From the NCBI GenBank assembly GCA_036417435.1, contig CM070902.1, forward strand, positions 138,311,886 to 138,375,885: a stretch of 64,000 nt of DNA, written 5' to 3'. A program made the translations under genes and the position numbers. Shown here one piece after another: positions 47,080 through 58,915 of this stretch. The notes beneath the pieces are model-generated. The model worked only from the letters and a program-made list of their open reading frames with translations. It did not search any database and was not told the origin of the DNA. Positions within the stretch are counted from its first letter, which is position 1, and every line of letters starts with the position of its first letter. This stretch comes from Inia geoffrensis (taxonomy: Eukaryota; Chordata; Mammalia; Artiodactyla; Iniidae).

Positions 47080-48011
47080 TTAGAGAAGTTCCTTTAGCAT
47101 TTGTTGTAGAGCTGGTTTGGTGGTGCTGAATTCTCTTAGCTTTTGCTTGTTTGTAAAGCTTTTGATTTCTCCGTTCAGTCTGAATGAGATCCTTGCCGGG
47201 TAGGGTAATCTTGGTTGTAGGTTCTTCCGTTTCATCAGTTTAAATATATCATGCCACTCCCTTCTGGCTTGTAGAGTTTCTGCTGAAAAATCAGCTGTTA
47301 ACATTATGGAAGTTCCCTGTATGTTTTTTGTCATTTTTCCCTTGTTGCTTTCAATAATTTTTCTTTGTCTTTAATTTTTGTCAATTGGATTACTATGTGT
47401 CTTGGCGTGTTTCTCTTTGGATTTATCCTGCCTGGGGCTCTCTGCACTTCCTGGACTTGGGGGCTATCTCCTTTCCCATGTTAGGGAAGTTTTCAACTAT
47501 AATCTCTTCAAATTTTTTCCCAGGTCCTTTCTCTCTTCTCCTTCTGGGACCCCTATAATGTGAGTGTTGTTACGTTTAATGTCCCAGAGGTCTCTTAGGC
47601 TGTCTTCATTTCTGTTCATTCTTGTTGTTTATTCTCTTCTGCAGCAGTGAATTCTACCATTCTGTCTTCCAGGTCACTTATCTGTTCTTCTGCTTCAGTT
47701 ATTCTGCTAGTGATTCCTTCTAGTTTATTTTTCGTTTCAGTTATTGTATTGCTCATCTCTGTTTGTTTGCTCTTTAATTCTTCTAGGTCTTTGTTAAACA
47801 TTTCTTGCATCTCCTCGATCTTTGCCTCCATTCTTTTCCCGAGGTCCTGGATCATCTTCACTATCATTATTCTGAATTCTTTTTCTGGAAGGTTGCCTAT
47901 CTCCACTTCATTTAGTTTTTTTTCTGGGGTTTTATCTTGTTCCTTCATCTGGTATGTAGCCCTCTGTCTTTTCATCTTTCTATCTTTCTGTGAATGTGGT
48001 TTTTGTTCCAT
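47080..48011 (-). pseudogene. L1 ORF1 pseudogene (third L1)
   Basis: The N-terminal frame at 47616-48011 is well kept (start MEQKPHSQKDRK; coiled coil EIEEMQEMFNKDLEELKSK-like). The C-terminal frame at 47080-47334 has FSAETLQARREWHDIFKLMK. The segment between them is out of frame, so the RNA-binding protein would be truncated. Confidence 0.9.
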
Positions 48012-48136
48012 AGGCTGCAGGATTGTAGTTCTTCTTGCTTCTGCTGTCTGAGGCTATCTAAGAGGCTTGTGCAAGTTTCCTCCCTATTCTGAGTTTTGCT
48101 TATCATCCCTATTGGTTTTTCCTTTGTAAAAAATCA

Positions 48137-48250
48137 TATATATATATATTATATATCTATATAATATATATAGATATACATTATATATATATATATATAC
48201 ACATTATATATATATATACACATTATATATATATATATATATATATATAG
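48137..48250 (+). repeat. (TA)n-rich microsatellite
   Basis: Long tatatata runs are separated by tacacattatata and similar units. It can fold back on itself. Confidence 0.95.
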
Positions 48251-48271
48251 GTTGTGTTTGGTCCCATGGCA

Positions 48272-48790
48272 TGTTATCTAGTTTCTCCTATTGGGAGAAA
48301 ATATGTGCAAAACATATCTGGCAAAGAACCTGATGCTAGAATATACAAAAAATTCTTACAAATGAATAAGGAAATGACAAACCCAACGAAAAAATGGGGA
48401 AAAAATCTGCACAGGCATTTCACCCAAGAAAACATACAGATGGCAAATAAGCACATGAAATGACCAACATCTTTATTTATTAGGGAAATTCCAATTTAAA
48501 CCACAGTGAGGTCTACTACACATCCACCAGAATGGCTAAAATGAAAGGTTAACCATACCTTATTGGTGAGGATGTGGAACAAATTGGTCTCTCACATACT
48601 ATTGGTGGAAATGTCAAATGGTACAACCATCTTGGAAAAGTTTGCCAGTTTCTTAAAAAGTTAAACATGCACCTACTATTCCCATGTGTATGTATACATA
48701 CAACCCAGCTATTCCACAGCTAGGTACTGACCTGAGAGGAATGCATTACATATATTGTTTTGTGTGTATACCAAATACTTTTTTAAAAAG
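48272..48790 (+). mobile_element. Old L1 ORF2 fragment, plus strand
   Basis: The segments gcaaaacatatctggcaaag, gatggcaaataagcacatga, agaatggctaaaatgaaagg and acaacccagctattccacag follow the 3' half of an old mammalian L1 ORF2. The remnant frame at 48254-48463 contains KKFLQMNKEMTNPTKKWGKN and IQMANKHMK. It is opposite in orientation to the younger L1 next to it. Confidence 0.8.
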
Positions 48791-49876
48791 AAAGAAAGAA
48801 AAAAGGAAAATAATGAAGCTTCATGACTTGTTTCAAATGTAGTATACAAAATATACTATAAATGTGTAGATAGATTTAAAAATGAAACTAAATTAGGAAG
48901 TTTCAAATAATCTTTCTAGTTTCTGATTCTCCCTAAAGCCATAAGTCAGTTCTGTTTATAATCGAGACTTTCACCTTTGCTTGTAGTTTCTAAAAGTAAT
49001 ACACCTCAGGGAATTCAAGGAAAACTCCTATCTGGCCCTATAATATGATGTTACAATCCTTACAAACTGGTATGTGATGCATTTTGATTCTTTGGAAAGC
49101 ACACGTAAGTAAAATTTCCTTCTCTAAAATGCCATTTTCCTGATTAGGAACAAAGCAAATCTACCACAAATAAACCATTTATTAATTTTCTATTTTCTAT
49201 GTCCATTAAGTAGATAACCTTTTTCTTTGCCTGTCTCTTGTTAACTGCAGAAGGAGGCTGATATAGTTGAAGGAGAATGATTCAGGAAAACTGGGCTCAA
49301 CTCCCATTCCTTCCTCCAGTTAACCATATGAACTCTCTTCACTTGCATAATGAAGAAACTGAGAGTAAGATAATTTTTATGGTTCCTTTCTACTAAAACT
49401 TTCTGAGAAAATTGCTTTCTAAATAGAGGTACACATATATTTGGAAACTCAAATGGCTCTCAAAAAGCTGTTCTGTTGAAAGGCTCTCTTTCAGTAGAAA
49501 AACATTATTTCTATTTATTTTTAAGGACAGAAACTGGCACTTCTATTAGAGGTGCATTAAATTTAGCTGAAAGTTTATGTACCAGTTTATAAACACTCTT
49601 CCCTGTTATTGTTATTTTTTAAGGTTTTCATGGTAGTAACCTACTTGAGTCACACAGTAATTTTCCACCTACTAGTATTATCTGGCCTTTCTTGTTTTCC
49701 AATTTCAGATGACCCTTGGCTCCTGGAGCAACAGAGCAACTAAAGGGCTTCTGTATTTTTCGTATGAAATTCTAATAATTTTTAGAAATAGGTTCTAACT
49801 AATTACTCCTTTTCGGACCACAAAAAATTTTTGACTTGAATTTTAACTCCCAGTGGTTTAGAACTTGGAGAAGACA

Positions 49877-50096
49877 AGGACCTCCCTGGTGGTGCAGTGG
49901 TTAAGACTCCACACTCCCAGTGCAGGGGTCCCGGGTTCAATCCCTGGTCAGGGAACTAGATCCCACAGGCATGCTGCAACTAGGAGTTCGTACGTCACAA
50001 CTAAGGAGCCCATGAGCTGCAACTAAGGAGCTCACCTGCCACAACTAAGACCCAATGCAACCAAATAAATAAGTTAAATAAGTATTTAAAAAAGAG
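49877..50096 (+). mobile_element. CHR-type SINE, intermediate form
   Basis: It begins ggacctccctggtggtgcag and ends with caaccaaataaataagttaa. The duplication ttggagaagaca / ttggagaacaca is at 49865-49876 and 50097-50108. Confidence 0.93.
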
Positions 50097-50920
50097 TTGG
50101 AGAACACAGTAAAAGAGCACAGGATTTGATTCACGTACTGAACTGCAGAGAGCTGTTATAATGGCCTAGAAAGTCAGAGTGTCAGAAAGAAAGTGGGAAG
50201 GGAATCAGACAATTTTTAGCTAACCCTACTGCTGTCAACACAAGTCAGAGTCCCCACCCCCTGACAGTCGACAAACCTAACATAGAGACACACTTCTTGT
50301 AGCTGAGGGAAGCTTGGGAGCCCACCACCCAAGCCTCAAAATGGGGCCATTAGCTGTATTTAAAATGGTCCCCCACTACCCAGTGAAACTTAATCCATGG
50401 GAAATAAAGGAAAGAGGATGCTTTTTAGGACTGAATTCTAGTTTTCACAACAAAATAATACAATACCCATTTTTACAAAAACATTCTCTTGGTAACTGTG
50501 AGAAGGTTGATGTGTAAAAGCCTTTTAAAGTATCAGCACTTCAGAGAAGTTCCTGGAATAAAGAGAGCCTCTGGGGAGTCACAGCTTTTCAATTATAATT
50601 ATGGAAATAAAATATAAAATTTCATTGTCACTTTAATCTCAGAAGCTGTTTCATACCAAAACAGACAACTTATCTCATTTTTCTATTAGCACTGATTATG
50701 TAAGTGTTATCCTAGTACGTTTTAGTTCTGGTAGTAGTCTTCAAAATCAGATGCAAATTTAAATAACAATGGTAAGTTGACTCTTTTATCTATCAAACCA
50801 TTAGTAAATAAAAAATAAAGGTAAATTAAAATAAACTAATAAATCAGTTCTCAACAGGAATATACTTTCTAAATTAAATGAATTAAAAACTTAGAATATT
50901 TTGCTTTTCTACTTATTTTT

Positions 50921-51081
50921 TTCTCTTAAAAATTTTTTTTCTATTTTTTTACTCTATTATTATTATTACTTTTGGCCGTGCCACGTGGCATGCAGAACTT
51001 GCCTGCCCAGGGATCAAACCCACACCCCCTGCACTGGAAGCACAGGGTCTCAACCACTGGACCACCAGGGAAGTCCAATCT
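50921..51081 (-). mobile_element. CHR-type SINE, minus, short old copy
   Basis: T-rich tail with tattattattatta, then the complement of the CHR head, ending at ggaccaccagggaagtcc. The duplication ctacttattttt / ccacttattttt is at 50909-50920 and 51082-51093. Confidence 0.9.
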
Positions 51082-51422
51082 CCACTTATTTTTGACTAAT
51101 TTTAATTTGCACTAGGGTCTGTACTCATATAATGTATTCAGTGCAGCTCTGACTGATAGGCTACAAAGAATTTTCAGAATGCTTTGGTTATTAAGTAAAT
51201 ACAAATCATTACCAATAGAGGAAAAATTAAGAAACATTATAAAAGCAGTCACAATACAATTTTAAAGATAATTTTTGCAACCTTGGTAATGATACTGTGC
51301 TGTTGTCACTATATATAATAAGCAGTTTTAACAAGACCTAAAAGTATTATTTTAAGTATATGGCTTGTCTATCAGGTTCACTTTACTAGGCTATCTGGCT
51401 TTTTTATAAAGATCAATCTGGG

Positions 51423-51759
51423 AGGGCTTCCCTGGTGGCACAGTGGTTAAGAATCCGCCTGCCAATGCAGGGGACATGGGATTGAGCCCTGGTCTGGGAA
51501 GATCCCACATGCCGAGGAGCAGCTAAGCCCGTGCGCCACAACTACTGAGCCTGCGCTCTAGAGCTCGTGACCCACAACTACTGAAGCCTGTGCGCCTTGA
51601 GCCCGTGCTCCGCAACAAGAGAAGCCACTGCCCTGAGAAGCCCACGCACTGCAACGAAGAGTGGCCCCCGCTCGTCACAACTAGAGAAAGCCCGCACACA
51701 GCAATGAAGACCCAACACAGCCAAAAATAAAAGTAAATAAAATAAATTTAAAAAAGAAA
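51423..51759 (+). mobile_element. Long-form CHR SINE
   Basis: A full-length form with all ccacaactactgagcctgcg-type units and tail gccaaaaataaaagtaaata. The duplication aaagatcaatctggg / aaagatcagtctggg is at 51408-51422 and 51760-51774. Confidence 0.95.
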
Positions 51760-52009
51760 AAAGATCAGTCTGGGAAAGATTCTGGTTTCTCAACTAGAAC
51801 TGGCTTGAGGAGAGAGATGAAGAACATAAGGTGGGGGGAAAAGGTCAAACCCTGCTTTTAGGAGAAGGGGCAAAAAGCTGAAATTTTGGAGGAAATATTT
51901 TAGGGTCATTACACTTTTTCAATTTACTTCTATATTTATGCTATGAAATCACGAGAAGTGATAAGCATACAGTATCAAAGAAACAGCCAAGCATTTTTGG
52001 TAGACTATT

Positions 52010-52262
52010 CTTTGATATGGTGGGTGACACTAACTTCTGTGAAGCACTTTCTGTGTGACAGGTAATATGTTACCCTTACATCTTACATCTTCTATTCTCT
52101 CCATGTTATCATTAAAAAAAAAAAAACAGACTCATAAAGTTAAGTAACTCACCTAAGTTTTAGACAGGTAGGAAGCAGATCGGCTGGATTTGGGAAACAG
52201 GAATGTTTATTCCAAGACTGGTCCATGTTCTTTCACCTATTCTAACCTGCCTCTATTCTACA
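52010..52262 (-). repeat. MIR, minus
   Basis: The phrases tctgtgtgacaggtaatatg, agttaagtaactcacctaag, ggaagcagatcggctggatt and tattctaacctgcctc follow the MIR reverse-complement order. Confidence 0.7.
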
Positions 52263-52480
52263 TTTTAGAAAGCTTTTAAACGAAGTTTGAAACAAACAAA
52301 AGAAGGTATAACAGATCAGTTAAGGGTAGAAATGTAGAAAAGATATATTTAAACCTCCTTCCTATTTTGTCTCTGGTCCTGAAGTTGCATTTAAACAGCC
52401 TCAGGACAAGGATCTAATGCAAGGGTTGGAACAGATAAAAGTTAATTCCTTCTAAAATTATGAAGAATAATGCAATATTA

Positions 52481-52513
52481 AACTTTCATATAATAAAAAA
52501 CTTTCATATAATC
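52481..52513 (+). repeat. Short tandem duplication
   Basis: Two adjacent copies of aaactttcatataat are separated by a few A residues. Confidence 0.7.
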
Positions 52514-53385
52514 TTTCCATAATTACAGAGCAGGAAAAAAAGTCTATATTGAGCTATTTATGTATGTTATCTCCTAACTTTAAAAAGGTTTAAAGTGGTT
52601 GTAAGGATAAATAAAACATGACAGAAAAGCAGATTTAAAATAGAAGACAGAGGTAATATTTCCTGTGGTGAGATGATGACAGATTTGACCAACTTTGAAA
52701 AACCTAACATCAGAAACAGAATAATTTAGAAATATACTAAATCACTGTGAACTCAATTACTAAGAACTTTCAAAAAGACCTACCAAACAATGAGCAACCC
52801 AGTTCAGACACAAGCAAAACCACTATAGCAACATCTGGTGAATGACTGAAAATATACCATACAATACTTTAACTGTTAAAGGGCAAAACAAACTTCAGCA
52901 ATGACTACTGACACACAGAGACAAGCTGAGGTTTTAAAAAGAAACTGGGTAAGAGAAATTTAAGAGCAGAACTGATAGATGATGTCAAGTGAATCACACT
53001 GAAAACTTTCTCCTGCTGATACAGCACGTATCAACAGAAGATAAATACCACTTAAAAGTTATTGACTAAAAAACTTAAAGTGTTATTTCATAGGCATCAA
53101 AACCATAAAAAAGTACTTTATTTCTACCATATGAACTTTTTTCTAAATCAAATTTAGATTACATACCTTTTTATCAGAGACACTGAAGTCATTTTTTTAA
53201 ATGAGGTAATTTCTAGCTAAAAAAGCTATTAGTTTTAATATATTTACAATTGTTAAGTTCTTCAAAGTACTTATTGGCTCTTCCAGTAATTATATAAAAT
53301 AGGGCTTTATATTAAGTGTACAACAATATTGGGGCAGTACCTCAGCTTAAACATGAAAGGAAAAGCTGGAACAAAATCATTCTTT

Positions 53386-53683
53386 TTTTTAAAAAAATTA
53401 ATTTATTTTTGGCTGTGTTGTGTCTTCCTCACGGTGTGCGGGCTTCTCATTGTCGTGGCTTCTCTTGTTGCGGAGCACAGGCTCTAGGTATGCAGGCTTC
53501 AGTAGTTGTGGCCCATGGGCTCAGTAGTTGTGGCTCATGGGCTCTAGAACTCAAGCTCAGTAGTTGTGGTGCAGGGGCTTAGTTGCTCCGCGGCATGTGG
53601 GATCTTCCCAGGTCGGGGCTTGTACACATGTGCCCCTTGCATTGGAAAGCAGATTCTTAACCACTGTGCCACCAGGGAAGCCC
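53386..53683 (-). mobile_element. CHR-type SINE, minus, near full length
   Basis: A T/A-rich tail is followed by the complement of the long CHR form, with agtagttgtggc units, ending at ccaccagggaagccc. The perfect duplication acaaaatcattcttt is at 53371-53385 and 53684-53698. Confidence 0.95.
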
Positions 53684-54445
53684 ACAAAATCATTCTTTAG
53701 TAAGAAGTCTCCAAGCACTGATATGTAAAGAATTAATTCCTTTCTTTACTCCCAACTATTTAAAAATGTATGATGATATGCTTTCTCTGCCCATCATTGA
53801 TCTTTTTCCAGTAAGGAAGAAACCAGAAGAGTAACAGCAGGAATGTGTACCTGTCTTGGCCTTTTATCAGGTTTGTGAAGTATAATTTTATTACTTTGTA
53901 ATAGCTTTGGAAATGCTTGTCATGAAAGCAGCTACCAGCTGAAAAAGAGAAGCACTATCAGAAATATGGGAGTGGGCACTGGGAAGGGAGTGAGAAAAAG
54001 GAAAGACAAACATGGAGGTGGAAGAATAGATTTTATTTTTTTGACTCACTGGGATGGTTTCAACAAATCACTGACAAGTGGGTTTTTTAAAAAAAAGCAT
54101 CCTATGAGTTAAAAATGGCAGTTTTGTTTTGAAAAGAAGATAACTGATGAAACGCAATCTGTAAACTCCAGTAACAGCGAGTCACAGCACTACGCCTTAT
54201 CATTTTTTATCCAACGGTACATTAAAATTCTCAATGCACAAGTTTTCTCACCCTAGCAAAAATGCCTGTTGGCGCTTCTGTTCTATGGCTTTTACCATGT
54301 TAGCTAACTCTCTGTCCTCACCCTTCCCTCCAAGAGTTCCAGGTTTAGATGTGACCAATATGGCTTCTGTTTTCCAACGTTATCTCCAATCTTTTCCCTC
54401 CAAGCCTTTCTTGGAGCAGCATTATAACGTCATTTACTTAACTAA

Positions 54446-54600
54446 AAGCAGGGCTATGGAGTCAAACAGATCTAGATTTGAATCCCGGTCCGGCTGTGAG
54501 ACTTTGGGCAAGTTACTTAAGCTCTCTGGACCTCAGCATCATCATCTGTACACTAGTATATGATCATCTAGATCACAGATTATAGATATACATATAGATA
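54446..54600 (+). repeat. MIR
   Basis: The sequence tttgaatcccggtccggctg, gagactttgggcaagttact and ctggacctcagcatcatcat is a clear MIR 5' half with the tRNA-derived B box. Confidence 0.8.
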
Positions 54601-55554
54601 TTATATAAAATACTTACAGAAAGCTTCCTCTATATGCAGATTACTTAAAGGTCAGTGTCTATCAGTTCACTTACTGTAGGAAGGGAATGCCCTAAATATG
54701 TATCCATGGGGCTTACCTCTAGGAGAAGAAACAGACTAGCAGGCATTCACAGCACAGTATGATTTGTGCTTTAATTGGAGAAAGCCCTGGGCACTATTGT
54801 AATACACAGGGGAAAAAAGAATGAAACTCTGCTCGAGGAAATATTAAGTAGCAGAAATCATTCCAGTTAGCATCTGAACTCCTAGTTTAAAATTAATTTA
54901 GGTCCAGAAGAGTAGTTAAGGAACTGGGTATTTCCCTTCATTAATGAGGTGACCCAGTTCTCACTGGCCTTTGGACACTGGGCAACAGGAACTTACAGAT
55001 AAACCAATGGCCAATTCAAATTCATCTTTACATTCACAAAATAGTTTTCTTTCAGAAGTATGGTTCTGTTATTTTATCTTGGAAAGCTAACTTTTTTTTC
55101 CTCTTATACAGCTTACAAAATTCTCATCCCATGCACCTAACAGCTGTTTATAAACTTAATGGAAAATCTTTACTAAAATGTTAATATAAAACCATTATTT
55201 TTCCTTAAAAAAATCCATAAGCAGCAATAGTGTTCTTCTTTAAGAATAGAACAGAAAATATAACAAAAGTTTACAAATCATTGAAACATATGATCCAGGA
55301 TTTCTCGCAGACTTTTTTTCTGACCTCCTTCTGCCAGTGCTTGTGTTCTTCATTCTGTGTGGCCCTGCTCAAGTCACACTGCCACCCAGCCCAGCAAGTA
55401 CTTCTAGACCACACTAAGGTTTTCTTCATCAAATTCTAGGTTTCTTCTTCCTCATGCTTTACTCAGCATTTCGTATAGAATAGATTTGACTAAATGTTCT
55501 CCATTAGACTGTAAGTTGCTTGTCATAATACCATTATACAATATTTCTTTAGAA

Positions 55555-55599
55555 TTAGGCATTACAAATAGCCCAAAGCAAGCTATTTGTAATGCCTAA
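55555..55599. repeat. Perfect inverted repeat, 18-bp arms, 9-base loop
   Basis: The left arm ttaggcattacaaatagc (55555-55572) and right arm gctatttgtaatgcctaa (55582-55599) are exact reverse complements around ccaaagcaa. An AT-rich palindromic stretch (acatatatatatatgtaatt) follows immediately. It may be a foldback duplication or a small transposon relic; I could not match it to a known family. Confidence 0.85.
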
Positions 55600-55601
55600 C
55601 T

Positions 55602-55640
55602 ACATATATATATATGTAATTAAGCATATATATATATAGT
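55602..55640 (+). repeat. AT-rich palindromic simple repeat
   Basis: Two tatatatata blocks (acatatatatatatgt and catatatatatatag) are separated by aattaag. Confidence 0.8.
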
Positions 55641-56046
55641 CAACAGGAAAGCACTGAGTCATTACTGAAAGGACTTCAAGGAAAGGTGAAAAAGAACAAT
55701 GCAAAGACAAGTTCTTAAACACTGCTGGTATCGTCTGAGATTTTACTCAGAGATACTAATTAAAGGGCTTACTTTTAAGTAAATTGCAGAGACTGTAACT
55801 ACTAGGAGCTAAAAAAAAGTGCAGTAATGCCACCGCCACCAAAACCAAGGTGGAGTATCAGTGATCTGTTCAAATCTCACACTGGTTGCTTACTTAAAAA
55901 CTCACCTTTATCACAAAACCTGGCAAACTGACTTGGGTGATACCCAAGGCCAGCAAAATAAGTGAAATGTGGATCTGAGGCATACACAGTACCAACCATC
56001 TAACAGAATAGAGACATTGCAGTAGTAATGGTCAAGAAGTTAATTT

Positions 56047-56168
56047 TTTTTTTTGGGGGGGGCTGCATCGTGCAGCTTGTGGGATCTTAGTTCCCCAACC
56101 AGGGACTGAATCCAGTCCCCCTGCAGTGGAAGCATGGAGTCCTAACCACTGGACCACCAGGGGATTCC
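56047..56168 (-). mobile_element. CHR-type SINE, minus, short
   Basis: A T/G run is followed by the complement of the CHR head, ending at ggaccaccaggggattccc. The duplication caagaagttaatttt / caagaagtaaatttt flanks it at about 56033 and 56169. Confidence 0.92.
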
Positions 56169-56953
56169 CAAGAAGTAAATTTTAATAAGTGAATCCTATA
56201 CACTCAAAGTGAAAGGACCGAACAATCCTCTCCCCTATAAGATAAACAACAGAAAAATGAACATATCCTCCAAATGAGTTGGTCACTTATGACCAAAAGG
56301 GGTCAGAAAACACAAATACTTTAAATATAATTGCCAAGAAACAGAACCAAGTCAAACACAAAAACAGCAACTCATGATTATACAGCCATCCCTCTGGAAG
56401 GCTTTTAAATCTATTGTACAAAACACCTTTCTTTCACAAAAACTGCATGCTGGAAATCTTAGCACAACCGACAGAGAGACTGTATGAACTGGTCAGCTGG
56501 GTGTGCTCTCTTCTGCATTCACCAGTTGAGAACTGCAAATTACCAACCGACTCTGGATAGATATGGCTTGGTTGATGTTAATTTCAAGATCAACCCACAA
56601 CTCACAATTCATTTTGGTTGCATGATTCATATATAGTTAACTTCTGCCTCTTTCATAAAGCGAGAAAGGAGCAATGCAAATCACAGGCAAATTTTTCCTG
56701 CTCCATGTGTGTTTAGAAAGTTTTAAAGGGACCTGGAAGTCAAACCACTAAGAACAGCAAACATGGCAGCATACAAGAAAATATTTTCTGCATTAATGGA
56801 AGGCACTATCACATCATTTCTAATCTGTCACTTAAGATGAAACTGTTTTTTTATTCTTTCCAACACAGAATCAATCATTTGATTTTAAGCTAAGAGGAAA
56901 ATTACAGGTTATATAAATATGTATATTAAGCTATGCTTGAAAAATAGAAATCG

Positions 56954-57191
56954 GGACTTCCCTGGTGGCACAGTAGATAAGACTCTGCACTTCCAGTGCA
57001 GGGGGAATGGGATCAATTCCTGGTCAGGGAACTAGATCCCACATGCATGCTGCAACTAAGAGTTTGCATGCCACAACTAAGGAGCCCATGTGCTGCAACT
57101 AAGGAGCTGGTGAGCCACAACTAAGGAGCCTGCCTGCTGCAACTAAGACCTAGTACAACCAAATAAATAAATAAATATTAAAAAAGAAAAA
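56954..57191 (+). mobile_element. CHR-type SINE, intermediate form
   Basis: It begins gggacttccctggtggcaca, has repeated gcaactaaggagc units, and ends with caaccaaataaataaataaa. The flanks share aaaaatagaaatc / aaaaacagaaatc. Confidence 0.94.
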
Positions 57192-57254
57192 GAAAAACAG
57201 AAATCTAGTTGAGTCTTTTTGAAAACAGAAGGTATACTATTTTAAAAACAAACA

Positions 57255-57735
57255 TTTTCTATCTATACCTATTTTCCTTTCTTTTAAAAATCAAATTTTA
57301 TTCTTTGAATAGGTAGGATCAAAATTGAAAGGACACAAAAAGCATATAATGAGAACTCTCATTTTCAGTCCTGTCTCCAAATACTCTGTTCCCCTTATAG
57401 GTAAAAAATTTTAATTAGTTAATTCCTTTGGTTTTTCTTTATGCAAACACAAGAAAATATGATTATACATTCTTATTTCCTTCCTTTCTCACAGAAAAGG
57501 TTCTGTACCATATACACTGCTTTGCACCTTGCTCTTTTCATTTAATAGTATGTTCTGAGGATCTATCAATTGCATCCCTATTCTTTTTTTTTTTAACAGT
57601 TGAAAAGTATTCTGTTGCATAAATGAACCACAGTTGATTAGACCAGGCCTTACTGCTGAACTGTTTCAGTTGTTTCTCATCTTTTGATATTACAAGTGAA
57701 ACTGCGATGAATAACCTTGTACATAGGTCTTTTCA
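57255..57735 (+). repeat. L1M-type 3' UTR fragment
   Basis: The phrases aaaattgaaaggacacaaaa, ctgctttgcaccttgctctt, aacagttgaaaagtattctg and gatgaataaccttgtacata follow the old L1 3' UTR order. Confidence 0.65.
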
Positions 57736-57739
57736 TCCT

Positions 57740-58136
57740 TGTGTGGGCCTGATCTACTGGTCCAGCTTCATACAGAGCTACTCTCCCCCATTCTCCTCAT
57801 ACTCTGGCCTCACTGACCTTCAGCTGGTTTTTGCATATTCTATTCCTTCCTCCACACACCTTTGGTAACTCCTCTCCATCCCTTTGGATCCTCAGCTCCA
57901 ATGTCACTTTCTCTACCACATCAAGCCAAGTCCCCTTTGTATATTCACAAGACCCCTCTATTTTCCCTTCACAGCACTGATCACGGTTTGTATTTCTGTA
58001 ATTATTTGTTTAATGTCTATTTCTCTTACTTGACCAAAAGCTCTATGACAACAAGGCCATTATATTTCTATTACTTAACCCTGTGACTGACATATGAAAA
58101 ACAATTAATGAATATTTGCTGAATAAAGGAATAAAA
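57740..58136 (+). repeat. L2 3' end
   Basis: The sequence tcctcagctccaatgtcact, ttcacagcactgatcacggt, tttgtttaatgtctatttct and tgaatatttgctgaataaag is the diagnostic L2 3' end. Confidence 0.8.
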
Positions 58137-58229
58137 TGTCAAAGGTGCCAATTACATCAATCTGTTCTTAGTATTTTACATGTATTTCTGTTTTACCTTG
58201 TAAGTATCTCTTGAAACCTTCAGTTCATT

Positions 58230-58915
58230 CCACTTCCACTAACACTAATCCAAGCTCCCATTATCTCGTCTAAACTCCTATATTCACTCTTAGGTTCTAC
58301 TAAAATCTATGCACCATTTTTAAAACCTGTCATTTGCCGGGACTTCCCTGGTGGCGCAGTGGTTAAGATTCCACACTCCCAATGCAGGGGGCCCAGGATC
58401 GATCCCTCGTCAGGGAACTAGATCCCACATGCATACCGCAACTAAGAGTTCACATGCTGCAACTAAGGAGCCCACCTGCCGCAACTAAGACCCAGTGCAA
58501 CCAAATAATACTAAAACAAAAACAGACCCATCATTTGCCAAGAATTCTCTCAGTGGCTTCCCACTGATATTCAAATAAATTTTCCCTAACATGGCCTATA
58601 AGGCCTGCATCGTCTGGCAGTTTACCTCCCACACCCTGCCATTTCTGCCAGAAATATTCTTTGCTTCTCACTTTACCTGGCTAATGTTCAACATCACATG
58701 GAAGCCTGAGCCTGAGCGCTCACTGGTCACAGCCAAAATTTTACATTTATATTTTGGTGTGATTTGATCAGTGTTGCTTCTTTTACTAGGCTATAAATTC
58801 TAAGGGTTGAATTTTTTTAACTTTTGCTCACTGGGTATCACCAATATCCAGAACACTTCCTGGTACACAGTATAATACTTGATAAATGTTTGTTAAATGA
58901 ATAAAAAAAAGAACA
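58230..58915 (+). repeat. Second L2 3' end, split by a SINE
   Basis: The left part ends in ttttaaaacctgtcatt. After the SINE come cagtggcttcccactgatat, acatggcctataaggcctgc and cttcctggtacacagtataa, ending gataaatgtttgttaaatga. It has its own 3' end, so it is a separate copy from the one at 57740-58136. Confidence 0.78.
58339..58522 (+). mobile_element. CHR-type SINE within L2
   Basis: It begins gggacttccctggtggcgca and ends with cagtgcaaccaaataatact. The flanks share an imperfect duplication, cctgtcatttgcc / cccatcatttgcc. Confidence 0.93.

Larger units (their letters stand above)
43366..48081 (-). mobile_element. L1 in sense orientation in the ARFIP1 intron, with internal deletion
   Basis: The 3' end (gaatttatttttttatatag) is at 43366 and the 5' side ends at 48081 in 5'-UTR sequence (gaggctatctaagaggcttg). 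A perfect 16-bp duplication ccctattctgagtttt is at 43350-43365 and 48082-48097. Its 3' UTR is the same type as that of the inner L1 at 17046. Compared with that copy, about 0.6 kb is missing at about 46948 (see findings). A SINE sits at 44892-45133. ORF1 and ORF2 are both broken. Confidence 0.95.
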
